64,000 nucleotides of DNA from Bacteroidaceae bacterium (GCA_017447625.1 JAFSNB010000001.1:109943-173942); one strand, 5' to 3'; shown: positions 1-10,371, numbered from the stretch's first letter. Numbers and translations are program-made. The notes: generated by a model not told the origin, from the sequence alone.

Positions 1-324
1 GCCTTCTTCCTCTCCGACGGGCAGATATATGACAGCCGTCGCTTCTCCGACCTCCTGCAGGAGGAGATGGGCGTTAGCCGCGTCCTGCACATCAAGGCCC
101 CGCTGTGGTTTCTGCAGGTGGTCTGCGCGGTGAGCGGCAAGATAAACGGGTGGATGAAGAAACTGGCCACCCTGAACATGGACAAGTATCACATCCTCAG
201 CCAGCGCAACTGGCAGTGTGACATAGAACCCACGCGCAAGCTTCTGGGCTACGAGCCTCAGTGGCCGCTGGAACGGGGCGTTAAAGAAAGTGTAAGATGG
301 TACAAAGAAAACGGTTGGCTCTGA
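1..324 (+). CDS. NAD-dependent epimerase/dehydratase, C-terminal part (partial)
   Basis: The reading frame is open from the first base of the window, so only the C-terminal ~107 residues are present and the start lies outside. The fragment has the look of the substrate-binding end of an extended short-chain dehydrogenase (NAD(P)-dependent sugar epimerase): a F-L-S-D-G opening followed by YDS, and a closing segment with D-x-E-x-T-R-K-L-L-G-Y-E-P, G-V-x-E-S-V-R-W-Y, which is the usual C-terminal ending of this family (the LGYxPxxxLxxGL pattern). The Rossmann nucleotide-binding half and the catalytic YxxxK are not in the window. It overlaps the following PAP2 gene by 28 bp, suggesting co-transcription. 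Substrate cannot be told from this fragment. Confidence 0.75.
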   Translation, partial: AFFLSDGQIYDSRRFSDLLQEEMGVSRVLHIKAPLWFLQVVCAVSGKINGWMKKLATLNMDKYHILSQRNWQCDIEPTRKLLGYEPQWPLERGVKESVRWYKENGWL

Positions 325-1322
325 TAAACAAGGTAGAGTGGATAGCCATAGCCTGGTGTCTGCTTACCCTCGTGTTTATGGCTCTGCTATGGTCACGCCT
401 TGTAGAGCCGGAGGCCATGCTGCTGATGCGCGGCAAATGGCTTCTCATGACCGTTCTGCTCATTGGGCTTGGCCGCCTCTGGCCGTGCCGGCTGACCCTC
501 TACGCCCGCATCACGGCCCAGCTTATCTGGCTGTCACAGTGGTATCCGGACACTTACGAGTTCAACCGCATCTTCCCGAACCTCGACCACGTGTTTGCAG
601 GCCTCGAACAGACTATCTTCGGCTGTCAGCCGTCGATTCATTTCAGCCAGCTATGTACCGGAATCGTGTGGAGCGAGCTGTTCAACATGGGATATTGGAG
701 TTATTTCCCAATGATAATAGTCCTTGTGCTCACCATCTTCATCAAAGAGCTACTTGGCCAAGAGTCTAAGGGCTCAATGGTCAATGGGCACGTACTGTTG
801 AGCGAAGGCGAAAAATGGTCAATGGTCAATGAGGGTCCCTCCCTCACCGTTCCCTCATTGATACTCATCTCGTTCTTCATCTATTATCTCATATTCATAT
901 TCGTGCCGGTGGCCGGGCCACAGTTCTATTTTCAGGCCATAGGCTTGGATGCGGCGGCATCGGGGCAGTTCCCGTCCATCGGGACATATTTCTCCTCGCA
1001 TACGGAGATGCTGCCCTCGCCGGGAGACCCCGACGGCCTCTTCTGCCGACTCGTGGCTTCGGCCCATGAGGCAGGCGAGCGCCCCACAGCAGCCTTCCCC
1101 TCGTCGCATGTCGGCATTAGTACCATAGTCATGATTCTGGCACGCCTCCACGTGCCGCGCCTCACCTGGTTCCTGCTGCCGTTCTATGTGCTGCTTTGCT
1201 GTGCCACAGTCTATATCCAGGCTCACTACCTCATTGACGCCATCGCCGGCCTCATTACCGCCCCGCTGGTTCTCGCCTTAGCCGGATGGATTAACTCTAA
1301 ATTCATAATTCATAATGCTTAA
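297..1322 (+). CDS. PAP2-family membrane phosphatase / inositol-phosphorylceramide synthase-like protein with repeat-derived insert
   Basis: A 341-aa protein with several hydrophobic membrane segments. Near the C-terminus it carries F-P-S-S-H-V-G (about residue 265) and Y-I-Q-A-H-Y-L-I-D-A-I-A-G, which match PAP2 superfamily motifs 2 and 3 with their catalytic histidines; the class normally acts on lipid or isoprenoid phosphates at the membrane. The ATG overlaps the end of the upstream epimerase. Two oddities: residues ~158-182 (nucleotides ~767-845) contain two copies of a TCAATGGTCAATGG-like repeat translated as S-M-V-N, splitting a loop between membrane segments; and the last residues (K-F-I-I-H-N-A) plus the stop are made by an ATTCATAATTCATAATGC repeat. 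The function as a lipid phosphatase or transferase is inferred from family motifs; substrate is unknown. Confidence 0.75.
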   Translation: MVQRKRLALINKVEWIAIAWCLLTLVFMALLWSRLVEPEAMLLMRGKWLLMTVLLIGLGRLWPCRLTLYARITAQLIWLSQWYPDTYEFNRIFPNLDHVFAGLEQTIFGCQPSIHFSQLCTGIVWSELFNMGYWSYFPMIIVLVLTIFIKELLGQESKGSMVNGHVLLSEGEKWSMVNEGPSLTVPSLILISFFIYYLIFIFVPVAGPQFYFQAIGLDAAASGQFPSIGTYFSSHTEMLPSPGDPDGLFCRLVASAHEAGERPTAAFPSSHVGISTIVMILARLHVPRLTWFLLPFYVLLCCATVYIQAHYLIDAIAGLITAPLVLALAGWINSKFIIHNA

Positions 1323-1401
1323 TTCATAATCGGCGTTATCCCGTTATTACGTTATAACGTTATCCCGAATAAACGACTAAACGATTAAACGAAAAATATA
1401 A

Positions 1402-3459
1402 ATGGAAAAGAAATTCAAGAGAACAACCGTCACCTCCGCTTTGCCTTACGCAAACGGACCCGTGCATATCGGTCATCTGGCTGGCGTCTATGTACCGGCC
1501 GACATCTATGTGCGCTATCTGCGTCTGAAGGGACGCGATGTCCTGTTCATCGGTGGAAGCGATGAGCACGGCGTTCCCGTCACCATCCGCGCACGCAAGG
1601 AGGGCATCACCGTGCAGGAGGTTGTGGATCGCTACCATTATCTCATCAAGGACTCCTTCGAGCGCTTCGGCATCTCGTTCGACATCTACAGCCGCACCAC
1701 CAGCCCCACACACCACAAACTGGCGAGCGACTTCTTCCGTAAACTCTACGACGAGGGTAAGTTCGTGGAGCAGGTCACGGAGCAGTTCTACGACGAGCAG
1801 ACCGGCCACTTCCTCACCGACCGCAACATCAAGGGCGAATGCCCGCGCTGCCACGCTCCCGAAGCCTATGGCGACCAGTGCGAGAAATGCGGTGTAACCC
1901 TCTCGCCCGAAGAGCTTATAAACCCATACAACGCCGAGACGGGCAATCCGCTCGTCCGAAAGGCCACCAAACACTGGTATCTGCCTTTGGACAAAGACCA
2001 GCCCTGGTTGGAGAAATGGATTCTGGAAGAACACAAAGAGTGGCGCCCGAACGTCTATGGTCAGTGCAAGAGCTGGCTCGACGGCGGCCTGCATCCGCGT
2101 GCAGTCACCCGTGACCTCGACTGGGGAATCCCCGTTCCCATTGAGGGAGCCGAGGGCAAGGTGCTCTACGTGTGGTTCGACGCCCCCATAGGCTACATCT
2201 CCAACACCAAGGAACTCTGTGACTCTCACCCTGAACTGGGTTCATGGGAGACCTGGTGGAAAGACCCCGAGACACGTCTGGTACATTTCATCGGTAAGGA
2301 CAACATAGTCTTCCACTGCATCGTCTTCCCTGCTATGCTCAAAGCCCATGGCGAGTACATCCTCCCGGATAACGTGCCGAGCAACGAGTTCCTGAACCTT
2401 GAGGGCAACAAGATTTCAACCTCGAAGAACTACGCCGTGTGGCTCAACGAGTATCTCGACGAACTGCCCGGCCGTCAGGATGAACTCCGCTATGTGCTCA
2501 CAGCCAACGCGCCCGAAACCAAGGACAACGACTTCACCTGGGCCGACTATCAGGCACGCTGCAACAACGAATTGGTGGCCATCTACGGCAACTTTGTCAA
2601 CCGCGCCCTGCAGCTGACGCAGAAATACTACGAAGGCGTGGTGCCCGAGTGTGGCGAGCTCAACGACTACGACCGCGAAACACTCTCCGAGTTCCAGGGC
2701 GTGAAAGAGCGTTTAGAGTCGTTACTCGAGAACTTCAAGTTCCGCGATGCGCAGAAGGAGGCCATGAATCTCGCACGCATCGGTAACAAATACATAGCCG
2801 ACTGCGAGCCTTGGAAAGTCATCAAGACCGACCCCGAGCGCGTGAAGACCATTATTTACATCAGCCTGCAGCTCACCGCCAACCTCGCCATCGCCTTTGA
2901 GCCGTTCCTGCCCTTCAGCAGCGAGCGACTGCGCCACATGATTGCCCTGAACGAATTCTCTTGGGAGCAGCTCGGAAGCCTCGATTTGCTTGCTGCCGGC
3001 AATCAGTTGCCCAAGCCCGAGCTCCTCTTCACCAAGATTGAGGACGATGTCGTTGCCGCCCAGATGAAGAAGCTCGAAGACACCATCAAGGCAAACGAAG
3101 CCGCCAACTATAAGGCCGCTCCCGTAAAGGACACAATCCCCTTCGAGGATTTCGAGAAACTGGACATCCGCGTCGGTATTGTCAAAGCCTGCGAGAAGAT
3201 CAAGAAGAGCAAGAAACTGCTGAAGTTCACCCTCGACGACGGTACCGGCAAGGACCGCACCATCCTCAGCGGCATCGCCCAGTGGTACGAGCCCGAGCAG
3301 CTCGTTGGCAAGCGTGTGCTATACATCGCCAACCTCGCTCCCCGTCAGATGATGGGCGAAGAGAGCTGTGGAATGATTCTCTCCGCCGTCAACTACAACG
3401 GCGACCTTAGCGTCACCACCACCCTCGATGACGTGAAGCCCGGCAGTCAGGTCGGATAA
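1402..3459 (+). CDS. metG: methionyl-tRNA synthetase
   Basis: Charges tRNA-Met with methionine in the cytoplasm. The 685-aa protein has the class I HIGH motif at residues 22-25 (V-H-I-G-H), a zinc-knuckle with cysteines from residue 147 (C-P-R-C and a second C-x-x-C by 163), the KMSKS equivalent K-I-S-T-S at 337-341, and the anticodon-binding helical domain. Residues from about 580 form the appended EMAP/Trbp111-like tRNA-binding domain ([12 protein letters not shown] and G-E-E-S-x-G-M). Length and domain order are normal for the long bacterial form. The ATG follows an AT-rich repeat stretch; transcription appears to end at hairpins after the stop. It is one of few housekeeping genes here with no repeat insertion. 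Confidence 0.98.
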   Translation: MEKKFKRTTVTSALPYANGPVHIGHLAGVYVPADIYVRYLRLKGRDVLFIGGSDEHGVPVTIRARKEGITVQEVVDRYHYLIKDSFERFGISFDIYSRTTSPTHHKLASDFFRKLYDEGKFVEQVTEQFYDEQTGHFLTDRNIKGECPRCHAPEAYGDQCEKCGVTLSPEELINPYNAETGNPLVRKATKHWYLPLDKDQPWLEKWILEEHKEWRPNVYGQCKSWLDGGLHPRAVTRDLDWGIPVPIEGAEGKVLYVWFDAPIGYISNTKELCDSHPELGSWETWWKDPETRLVHFIGKDNIVFHCIVFPAMLKAHGEYILPDNVPSNEFLNLEGNKISTSKNYAVWLNEYLDELPGRQDELRYVLTANAPETKDNDFTWADYQARCNNELVAIYGNFVNRALQLTQKYYEGVVPECGELNDYDRETLSEFQGVKERLESLLENFKFRDAQKEAMNLARIGNKYIADCEPWKVIKTDPERVKTIIYISLQLTANLAIAFEPFLPFSSERLRHMIALNEFSWEQLGSLDLLAAGNQLPKPELLFTKIEDDVVAAQMKKLEDTIKANEAANYKAAPVKDTIPFEDFEKLDIRVGIVKACEKIKKSKKLLKFTLDDGTGKDRTILSGIAQWYEPEQLVGKRVLYIANLAPRQMMGEESCGMILSAVNYNGDLSVTTTLDDVKPGSQVG

Positions 3460-3467
3460 GCCTAATA

Positions 3468-3499
3468 GCCCCCTAAGGGGGTATTGGGTTCAAGGGGGG
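3468..3499 (+). repeat. GC-rich hairpin repeat, family B variant, after metG
   Basis: CCCCCTAAGGGGG hairpin followed by TATTGGGTTCAAGGGGGG, eight bases after the metG stop codon and preceded by TAG as in other family B copies. It resembles the stop-abutting family B elements at 14303, 17653, 35107 and 45419 but is diverged. Confidence 0.6.
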
Positions 3500-3539
3500 T
3501 AATAGAGCTAATTTATAGAACCCACCTATACCCAAAGCA

Positions 3540-3572
3540 GCCCGCTCCTACGGAATAGTCGCAGGAGCGGGC
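3540..3572. terminator. bidirectional terminator-like hairpin between metG and the GH20-GH33 gene
   Basis: Perfect 10-bp stem GCCCGCTCCT / AGGAGCGGGC with a 13-base loop, located between the convergent metG and glycosidase genes, followed by ATCTGTTT on the plus strand. Placement between convergent genes supports a shared terminator. Confidence 0.7.
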
Positions 3573-3595
3573 ATCTGTTTATCACGATAATGTTT

Positions 3596-6500
3596 TCAGA
3601 AAATCACTTTCTTTCCATTGATGATATTTATTCCCTTGACAGGCTTACTCAGGCGTTGACCCGCAACGTTGTAAATCTGCATCTTGTCAATCGCACTTTG
3701 TCCTTTATCAATCGAATTAATTCCTGTCTCGAAGCTGAAGGTGAAGCCTTTAACATTTCCACTTGGGATGCTCGTATTGAGATAAGCTTTGTTGGCACCA
3801 AGGGTTATGGTTGTCGTCCCTTCGTTTTCGAACTTATAAAAACCAATCATATTGTTGAGGACACCGAGGGAATAATAACTACTTTCGTCGCTGAGATCCA
3901 GCTGCATAGGTGTGAGTGTACCTTTCAGCAGGTTTTTCTCCTCGCTAACCGCAGAGCTAAGGCCCGATGTCACACCGACTGTGGTTTCGGTAGCTGCTAC
4001 ACTGTTGACGAGCACCACGGCGGTACGGGCAGGAATCTCCGATCCCTCGTTGGGTGTAGGTGTCAGTGACGCATAGCCATTGCCCACAGCTGTTATGTAG
4101 TATGCTTTCGTGTTGATGTCGGTAGTCACATCTGATGGAAGATAGAGAGTGGCATATGACTGGCTGCTGTTCACGGTATGGAGGGTAACGGGCACGTTGT
4201 CGGACAGAGTGACGGTGAACTGCATGATGCAGGCAAACCGGTTGTTGCTGCTTCCCTTGCTCTTCATGGAAAATGTAGTCGTGGGTGCATAGATGTTGTC
4301 CACAGTCAGCATGTGAGGCGTACCGCTGTTGGTGTTGACCTCGGCTGTCTGTGTGCCGTCGGCAGAAGCGAGAGTGTAGAGCTCGCTGCCAGTATAATAA
4401 TGTCCACCTATGCTGTAGCCCTTGATGAGATAACCCTGAGGAGCGGTGATGGTGAACACATCTGTTGCACCTGCTGCACTGGGCTTGATGCAGAAGTCAC
4501 GCTGACCGTAGTCGCTCTCGCGGTTGAAAGCATTGTACGTGGCAGAGATCTCTACACCGGCAAAACCTGAGTTGGCATTTGTGGTGAACTTGTTGGCCCA
4601 CCCCGATGAGGGTGACCAAGCGCCCCACGGAGCGCTGGAGTTGGTTTCTCCCATAGAGATTATGGTGGCCGTGGGATGATGCAACAGCTCGTTCAGCTCA
4701 TCAATTCTTGCATTGATGGCTTTGCTGCTGACAACGATATAGTTGATGGCATAGCAATCCATCTTGTCCTGATTACCAAGACTTCCGTCTTCATAGATGA
4801 TGGCGACATCCCCGTTGGCCAGCTTCTGCATGGAGCTGTAGGCGGCATAGCCAGGTTGAATCTGTAGCGCCTCATACCATGTCTGTCCCTGATTGAGGCT
4901 CATGTAGAGACGCAGGTCACGGCGGTAAGTGCTGAATGTCTTGGTGAGGGTGTGCAAAATCACGTCGGGACGTGTAGCGTTCTCAGTAATGCGGTTGTAG
5001 TAGAGAATATCGGCGTTACACCCGTTGGCGTTCATCTCATTGCCCCAAATACTTTGTGACTCCCAGCTCCCGATACCGTCGCCGCTGGCATCGCCCGTGG
5101 AGCGGTTGTAACCTCTGTTTGCCATGCTGTTCCATCCGCCACGTCGCACGGAGAGGATAAGCGAGTTATCGTTCATCACTTCCAGCTTTGATTCGTCGGC
5201 ACCAGTATAGACAGCAGTGGGTACGATTGTCCACGTCTCCCCTTCGTCATCGGAGTATAGGATGTACTCATTGGTTTGACCATCGACCTTTCCGTTCATG
5301 GCAAAAGCCACACGGCCATTGTCGAAAGTAACGCCTTTGCCGGCTGTAGTGAAAGCGCTTTGGAAGGTTATGCCTCCCTTGTCAATGGAACTGAAGATGT
5401 CTTTTGGCGCGGACCATGTGGCGCCGTTGTCCGTACTTTCGGTGTAGCCCATGTGGAGCATACCTGTGGGATAGCTGTTCTTACCTGCCGCCATGAGACA
5501 GATGAGCTTGCCGCTCTTTGTGCATACCACCGCAGGGTCGCCGTAACCATAGGCCGCCTCCGAGGAGCCGTCACCGGCAGCTATAGTCATCGGCGAAGAC
5601 CATGTGGCGCCGTTGTCCATGCTCTTCCGCATCACCACATCAATCTTATGTCCCGAAGCGGGCTTTCCCAGATCCTCGGTGTTGTCATAGCGGTAGTCGG
5701 TGAACGCTGCGATGCCGCCGTCGGCAGTACGGATGATGACTGGTATTCGGTAATACTTGGCCTGACTCTGCGAAGCCGTCCAGAGGGGGGCCTGCTGTTT
5801 GTAGATACGCATCGCGCCGTCGGGATTGCCGATGGCGGAGAGGTCGCAGACGTTGGAGCCGATGTCGTTGCTATAGGCAATGGATGTGACGGCTGCATCG
5901 ATGGTGGCGAGTTCCGTGGCTGTGCTCTTCACGTCGACAGTCACCCATATATATATAGGTGTATTGGCGGTGAGAACTGTGGCTGATGGGGTCTCGATGG
6001 TGATGGGGAGACCTTCAGGTGAACCTGAAGGCACCGTGGCTTCACCGATTTTCACGGGACTGGCAGCAGCATGAATCTGGTCGATTGAGGTCGTATAGAC
6101 AGCTACTCGGCCAATTTGGTCGGCACCCGTGAGAGTAACGCTGACGCTGGTCGGTGTGCAGGTCTTGAATGGTGTGACTTTCAGGCGTAAGAGAGCCTGC
6201 ATCGTGTTGCCCAATCCTGTAGTTTGGTGGCCTTGGCAGACGGAGACATCTGAGGCACGCAAGCACAGCGAGGGGTCAACTTCAACCAGTTCAATGGGAA
6301 AGAACTGCCAGGATGCATTGCCTGTGGTGGAAGATGGGGGATTGGTTCCCCATCCTGCCACTGTGCCGCCCACGGTGTTGGCATCCATGATGACATCATT
6401 GGCATCCTGAAGGTAGAAATAGCCGCTTGCGATGTTGCCGATGGAGTAAGATGACTTCTTGGTGGCCGTCGTTCCATTGTTGTTACCCCCGCCGCTGCCG

Positions 6501-9500
6501 CCTAAGCCGTTGACGAGAGTGTAGAAGTAGTTACCATAGCCTGTCTGGAGGAAGTATTTTCCTTCGCCGTCATCTGCGAGACGAGCCATAAACTGAGCGT
6601 TGTCAGGAGCATAACCGCCAGGTTGTGCGGCTTGTGTGTAGAGCTTGTGGTCGTTAACGTTCTCGTAGAGATAACCGTTGCGACCTATATTCTTCATTAT
6701 ATACCATTGGCCTGTGGTGAGGCTGGTGGCAGCTGAGGCGGAGATGTTAAAGTCGTGGTTGGTCAGCTCGCCGAGGGCTGCCGAGGAGAGAGGAAAAGGG
6801 ATATCGTCCTCTGCAATCTCCTCTATGCGATACTTGCAACCAGCATCGGTGGTGTTCGTGCCGGCTCCCCAATTGTAAATCTTGTAGCCACCTGAGAGGG
6901 CAGAACTGCTGATGTTGGTTTGGTTGAACTGACATGAGCCTGAAGTGATGATGACAAAGCCCGTTTCATCGGCTTTGGCTATACTCCATCCTGCTGAGGG
7001 CGATGTTGCCTGTGTCTTGAGGACGCTGTTGTTCGTACTGTTCGGCAGGATGAACGACCCGTCTATAGCATTTACGATGTCAAACGAGCCATCGCCTCTG
7101 CTGATGAACTTCCAACATGAGGCAGCCTCCACATTTGTTCCGCCGCCTAACTCACCGCCAGCGCCAGTAGAGGTGGCATAGCGTGTACCGCGCAGGGGGG
7201 TGCAGAGCGTATAGTAGTGGCTTTCGGCGGGTGTACTGGCAACTGGCTGGTTGACAGCTTGTGAAGAAATGCCGTTCACGAAAGTCTCAAAAGCCGTCTG
7301 CAACGTCGTCACCTGTGCATCACGCTCGGGGGCACTCATTGTAGTTTGCAGCGTTGCTTCCACCTCTGCGACAGCGGCGTTCAACGTGGCGGCTGCGCTG
7401 ACGGGGTAAAAGCCCACTTGTGAACTGCATACGCTGTTGACGTAGGTCTTTATTTCGCCTATCTTTGCCGCCACACTCTCTGCATTGGCGTCTAAGCTCT
7501 GAATAGGCGAATAGGTGATGCCGTCAAGAGCATGGCGACCGCTTGCATCGGTGAGCACGAAGGTGAACATCCACTTGTTGAGGCGGATATTGCTGGCGTT
7601 GACATAAGGCAGTTTAAGCAGCACTTTGTTCCATCCTGCGTGCAGTGATATAGAAACAGGTTCGCGCGCGGGAAAATTCTCGTTGCCAAGATCCACCTCA
7701 CTGTTGATGTTCTTGCCGCTGTTTGTCCACGTGGGAGCTGGCACCTCTGTGCCATTCACCCAGATGCGGGAGCCCTTGCGATCCCAGTTGCCGGCATCGG
7801 GAGCCTTATCGTTCTCCGAGCGGCTATAGTTCTGGAACTCGATGAGAGCACCTGCCGTCTGTGCCGTGGGCGAATAGACGTAAGTCCAGGCGTAGGCTGT
7901 GGTGTTCAGCTGCGGCGAAGAGTAGAAAGCCGGAACGTACGTTCCCCATACATGGCGCAGGTAGATGCCGGCGCCGGTAGCCATGCTCGTTGTATAGGTC
8001 TGGCCGTCGTAGGTGAATTGGTCAGGCAGGATGTCTTCGGTGGCCGTCTCGGGCGGGAATACCGCAGATGGTGTGCCGCCGTTGGGGAAAGCCTGTGTGA
8101 TGCGCCACTTCACATTTGTCTGCTTGACGTAAGGGATGGGCTCGTCTGCCAGCCACGTATCCTTGTAATGAAGGAAGCGACGTTCCCAGTCGGCAAACTC
8201 CTCGAACTCCGAGCCGCTGTTGGGCAGCATCGTTCCGCCGACCTCGATATACTGGTTCCCGCCACCCATCCAGCCGCGTTCTGCGGTGGCGAGTGCGTGG
8301 GCATAGAGGCCGTTCTGACTGATTATATCCGTCTCTGTTGCCGTCTTACGGTCGTTCCAGATGGCGGTAATGGCACCTGCCACCTCGCTGTTTCCCTGCT
8401 GTGCATAATAGACATTGCTCTTGTATATGCCCACCAGATCTGCAAAGACATCAAAGTGGTTGATGTAGTTATAGCGGCAGTCGATATTGGGCAGTCCGTC
8501 TATCTTCCGGCCGCTGCTGCTCCACATCTCCGTCATGTCGATATAGGGCAGGTTCGCCTTGCTGATGGTGACGCCGCTGATGGGATTCCATACGATGCAT
8601 TTGCGGCCGAGCGTCTCCTTGATGTACTGTGACATCTCATTGACGAAGGCTGCCGTTGTGCCGGCCTCGTCGGCTCCCATGTGGATATAGGGTGCCAGGG
8701 GGAAGGCATCAGCCAGTTCCGATAGCAATGCCTTCAGTGCCACCTTGCCCTCATCGCTGCTCATGGTGTAACCCATCGCGTTTGTGAAGGCCGTGGAGTG
8801 TCCGGGCATATCGATTTCCGGGATGACTATGACTCCGCGTTCGGCGGCATAGGCTTCCAGCTCAGTGCATTGTGCCTGGGTGTAGAAGCTTCCTGCGAAG
8901 CGTGTCATGTTGGCGGTTTGGTTGAGCTGCGGATAGACCTTACTCTCGAAACGGAAGCCCTGATTGTCGGTCAGATGCCAATGAAAGACGTTGACCTTGA
9001 AACGTGAAAGCAAGTCGATTTCCTTCTTCAGCTCATCGAAAGAGATGAACGAACGGCCCACGTCATGCATGAAACCACGCAGCTTGAATGCCGGGTAGTC
9101 GGTAATGCTGACGCCGGGAATGCTGGCGCCTTCCGTTGCAGCGGCGAGTTGCATCAGCGTCTGGGCAGCACGGATCACGCCAGTCTTTGTAACGGCACTG
9201 ATGTTTATGGCGTCAGCCGTGACATTCAGCTGGTAGCCCTCATTGTCGAAACCTGCCAGCTCATAGTCGAATGTGCCGAGCGTGGCGGCACTGACTATAT
9301 TCACCGTCACGGAGGCCGTTGCGCTGCCGTCCGTAGTAAAGAGCGAGGCCAACAAGGTGGAATGTGTCGGGTCTGTCAGCTCTACGGGTCGACCGAGAGC
9401 GAAAGAAGCCTCGTTCTCGGTCATCTGTTGTGGCTTCGGTAACAGCCACGACGTGGCTGTCGATGCCTGTAGGTTTCCGACATTGATTATAAGCAGCAAT

Positions 9501-9526
9501 GTCAGAAGGAAATGTCTCATTTTCAT
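3596..9526 (-). CDS. secreted multidomain beta-N-acetylhexosaminidase (GH20) fused to sialidase (GH33)
   Basis: A 1976-aa exported glycosidase. Signal peptide at residues 1-21 (M-K-M-R-H-F-L-L-T-L-L-L); GH20 N-terminal domain to ~140; GH20 barrel from ~148 (K-L-R-G-F-M-H-D-V-G-R) with catalytic Asp286-Glu287 in H-M-G-A-D-E-A-G; a FIVAR-like helical segment near 700-760; ricin/lectin-like regions; a BNR-associated N-domain near 1130-1240; then a sialidase with Y-R-I-P at 1259-1262 and four Asp boxes near 1303, 1364, 1424 and 1542 (S-x-D-x-G-x-T-W). The end, G-I-N-I-I-N-G-K-K-V-I-F, is the short C-terminal tail shared with other secreted proteins here. Predicted to remove sialic acid and HexNAc from host mucin-type glycans. 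The two catalytic families in one chain are clear; cooperation is inferred. It lies directly downstream of the small acidic protein gene at 9533-9718. Confidence 0.9.
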   Translation of the reverse strand: MKMRHFLLTLLLIINVGNLQASTATSWLLPKPQQMTENEASFALGRPVELTDPTHSTLLASLFTTDGSATASVTVNIVSAATLGTFDYELAGFDNEGYQLNVTADAINISAVTKTGVIRAAQTLMQLAAATEGASIPGVSITDYPAFKLRGFMHDVGRSFISFDELKKEIDLLSRFKVNVFHWHLTDNQGFRFESKVYPQLNQTANMTRFAGSFYTQAQCTELEAYAAERGVIVIPEIDMPGHSTAFTNAMGYTMSSDEGKVALKALLSELADAFPLAPYIHMGADEAGTTAAFVNEMSQYIKETLGRKCIVWNPISGVTISKANLPYIDMTEMWSSSGRKIDGLPNIDCRYNYINHFDVFADLVGIYKSNVYYAQQGNSEVAGAITAIWNDRKTATETDIISQNGLYAHALATAERGWMGGGNQYIEVGGTMLPNSGSEFEEFADWERRFLHYKDTWLADEPIPYVKQTNVKWRITQAFPNGGTPSAVFPPETATEDILPDQFTYDGQTYTTSMATGAGIYLRHVWGTYVPAFYSSPQLNTTAYAWTYVYSPTAQTAGALIEFQNYSRSENDKAPDAGNWDRKGSRIWVNGTEVPAPTWTNSGKNINSEVDLGNENFPAREPVSISLHAGWNKVLLKLPYVNASNIRLNKWMFTFVLTDASGRHALDGITYSPIQSLDANAESVAAKIGEIKTYVNSVCSSQVGFYPVSAAATLNAAVAEVEATLQTTMSAPERDAQVTTLQTAFETFVNGISSQAVNQPVASTPAESHYYTLCTPLRGTRYATSTGAGGELGGGTNVEAASCWKFISRGDGSFDIVNAIDGSFILPNSTNNSVLKTQATSPSAGWSIAKADETGFVIITSGSCQFNQTNISSSALSGGYKIYNWGAGTNTTDAGCKYRIEEIAEDDIPFPLSSAALGELTNHDFNISASAATSLTTGQWYIMKNIGRNGYLYENVNDHKLYTQAAQPGGYAPDNAQFMARLADDGEGKYFLQTGYGNYFYTLVNGLGGSGGGNNNGTTATKKSSYSIGNIASGYFYLQDANDVIMDANTVGGTVAGWGTNPPSSTTGNASWQFFPIELVEVDPSLCLRASDVSVCQGHQTTGLGNTMQALLRLKVTPFKTCTPTSVSVTLTGADQIGRVAVYTTSIDQIHAAASPVKIGEATVPSGSPEGLPITIETPSATVLTANTPIYIWVTVDVKSTATELATIDAAVTSIAYSNDIGSNVCDLSAIGNPDGAMRIYKQQAPLWTASQSQAKYYRIPVIIRTADGGIAAFTDYRYDNTEDLGKPASGHKIDVVMRKSMDNGATWSSPMTIAAGDGSSEAAYGYGDPAVVCTKSGKLICLMAAGKNSYPTGMLHMGYTESTDNGATWSAPKDIFSSIDKGGITFQSAFTTAGKGVTFDNGRVAFAMNGKVDGQTNEYILYSDDEGETWTIVPTAVYTGADESKLEVMNDNSLILSVRRGGWNSMANRGYNRSTGDASGDGIGSWESQSIWGNEMNANGCNADILYYNRITENATRPDVILHTLTKTFSTYRRDLRLYMSLNQGQTWYEALQIQPGYAAYSSMQKLANGDVAIIYEDGSLGNQDKMDCYAINYIVVSSKAINARIDELNELLHHPTATIISMGETNSSAPWGAWSPSSGWANKFTTNANSGFAGVEISATYNAFNRESDYGQRDFCIKPSAAGATDVFTITAPQGYLIKGYSIGGHYYTGSELYTLASADGTQTAEVNTNSGTPHMLTVDNIYAPTTTFSMKSKGSSNNRFACIMQFTVTLSDNVPVTLHTVNSSQSYATLYLPSDVTTDINTKAYYITAVGNGYASLTPTPNEGSEIPARTAVVLVNSVAATETTVGVTSGLSSAVSEEKNLLKGTLTPMQLDLSDESSYYSLGVLNNMIGFYKFENEGTTTITLGANKAYLNTSIPSGNVKGFTFSFETGINSIDKGQSAIDKMQIYNVAGQRLSKPVKGINIINGKKVIF

Positions 9527-9532
9527 AATAAT

Positions 9533-9718
9533 CTATTTTGACCAGTCGTCTTCCCAGACATCGTAATCTTTGGAACAGTTTTCTTTGGCAAAGCCGATAT
9601 CCTCTTGGTTATCAACCTTCTTGTCGGGATCAGATTCTACTTTCATGGATGCTGCCAACAGCCTCTCTGTGGAGATAATGCTGATGTACAAGACGGGGGA
9701 AACATATTGTTTGTTCAT
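9533..9718 (-). CDS. small acidic protein, member 1 of a local family
   Basis: 61 residues, ATG start, ending 6 bp before the GH20-GH33 start. Architecture: short basic/polar N-terminus with Y-V-S-P, an I/V-rich stretch, E-R-L-L-A-A-S, then an Asp/Glu-rich region and a Trp-containing end (V-W-E-D-D-W-S-K). Two other small genes at 12187-12348 and 21248-21433 share the pattern (Tyr-x-x-Pro-x-Ile near residue 6-10, Glu then Leu-x-x-S, acidic Trp-bearing C-terminus). It lies 55 bp downstream of the tail-bearing remnant at 9774-10229. No signal peptide or membrane segment. Function unknown; I recall such short proteins as frequent in Prevotella-like genomes, which is recollection, not a search. 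Confidence 0.65.
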   Translation of the reverse strand: MNKQYVSPVLYISIISTERLLAASMKVESDPDKKVDNQEDIGFAKENCSKDYDVWEDDWSK

Positions 9719-9773
9719 GACTATCTATATTTTGTTTATTGGGTTACAACTTTTTCCTTTGAAAAGACTATTC

Positions 9774-10229
9774 TCATTTCACCACAACTTTCTTGCCGCC
9801 TACAATATAGACGCCACGCTGTGATGGCTGTGCCACACGCTGGCCTGCAAGGTTGAAGAGCACGACATTCATCGGGAAGGTTTTGGCGAGAGTGATGGTG
9901 AAGTTGGTAATGGCAAACCAGTTTGTCTGCGAAGCACCATAGAACGTGAAGGTCGTTGAGGATGCATTCACGTCATTCACCGTGATATTCGTCGGTGTCG
10001 TGGTGGAAGTGATGTCGCCGGTGGTGTAGCTCGAGGTGACATAACCTGCGGGGGTGTTGATCATCTCAATCACTTTGGCTTCGTCGCCTCCCACAATCAT
10101 AGGTGTCTGACTGAAATACCACGTGGCACCGTCATCCGTGGAGTAGAACAGGTAGTCTTCTGAAGCAGCATCGTTAGTAGTTTCACTCTTCTCATAATAT
10201 ATTTCTTTTAGTTTAGTTTTATTTATCGG
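9774..10229 (-). pseudogene. 5'-truncated remnant of a secreted Asp-box (BNR) protein
   Basis: The frame is open from a TAA at 10230-10232 to the stop at 9774, but has no start codon near its 5' end; the first in-frame ATG (10100) is internal. The readable part includes an Asp box (S-T-D-D-G-A-T-W) and ends in L-F-N-L-A-G-Q-R-V and G-V-Y-I-V-G-G-K-K-V-V-V-K, the same kind of C-terminal tail as the GH20-GH33 protein. In another frame an ATG at about 10190 starts a signal-peptide-like M-R-R-V-K-L-L-T-M-L-L, so a frameshift or deletion is possible. Interpretation as a decayed sialidase-like secreted protein is inference. Confidence 0.6.
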
Positions 10230-10371
10230 TTAGTTTAGTTTTTCCAGGCTTTTCGCTGCAAAGATAAAAAAACTTTCCATTACATACAACTTTTCCACCC
10301 CAAATTAACATAAAAAACACAAAATTGCCACCTGCCCTTGCCTTTTTAGCACAAATTTGCCCCGTCACAGA

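Noticed and set aside
5276-5986. Plus-strand frames opposite the GH20-GH33 gene
   Set aside because: They mirror the sialidase coding sequence and have no start context or family similarity.
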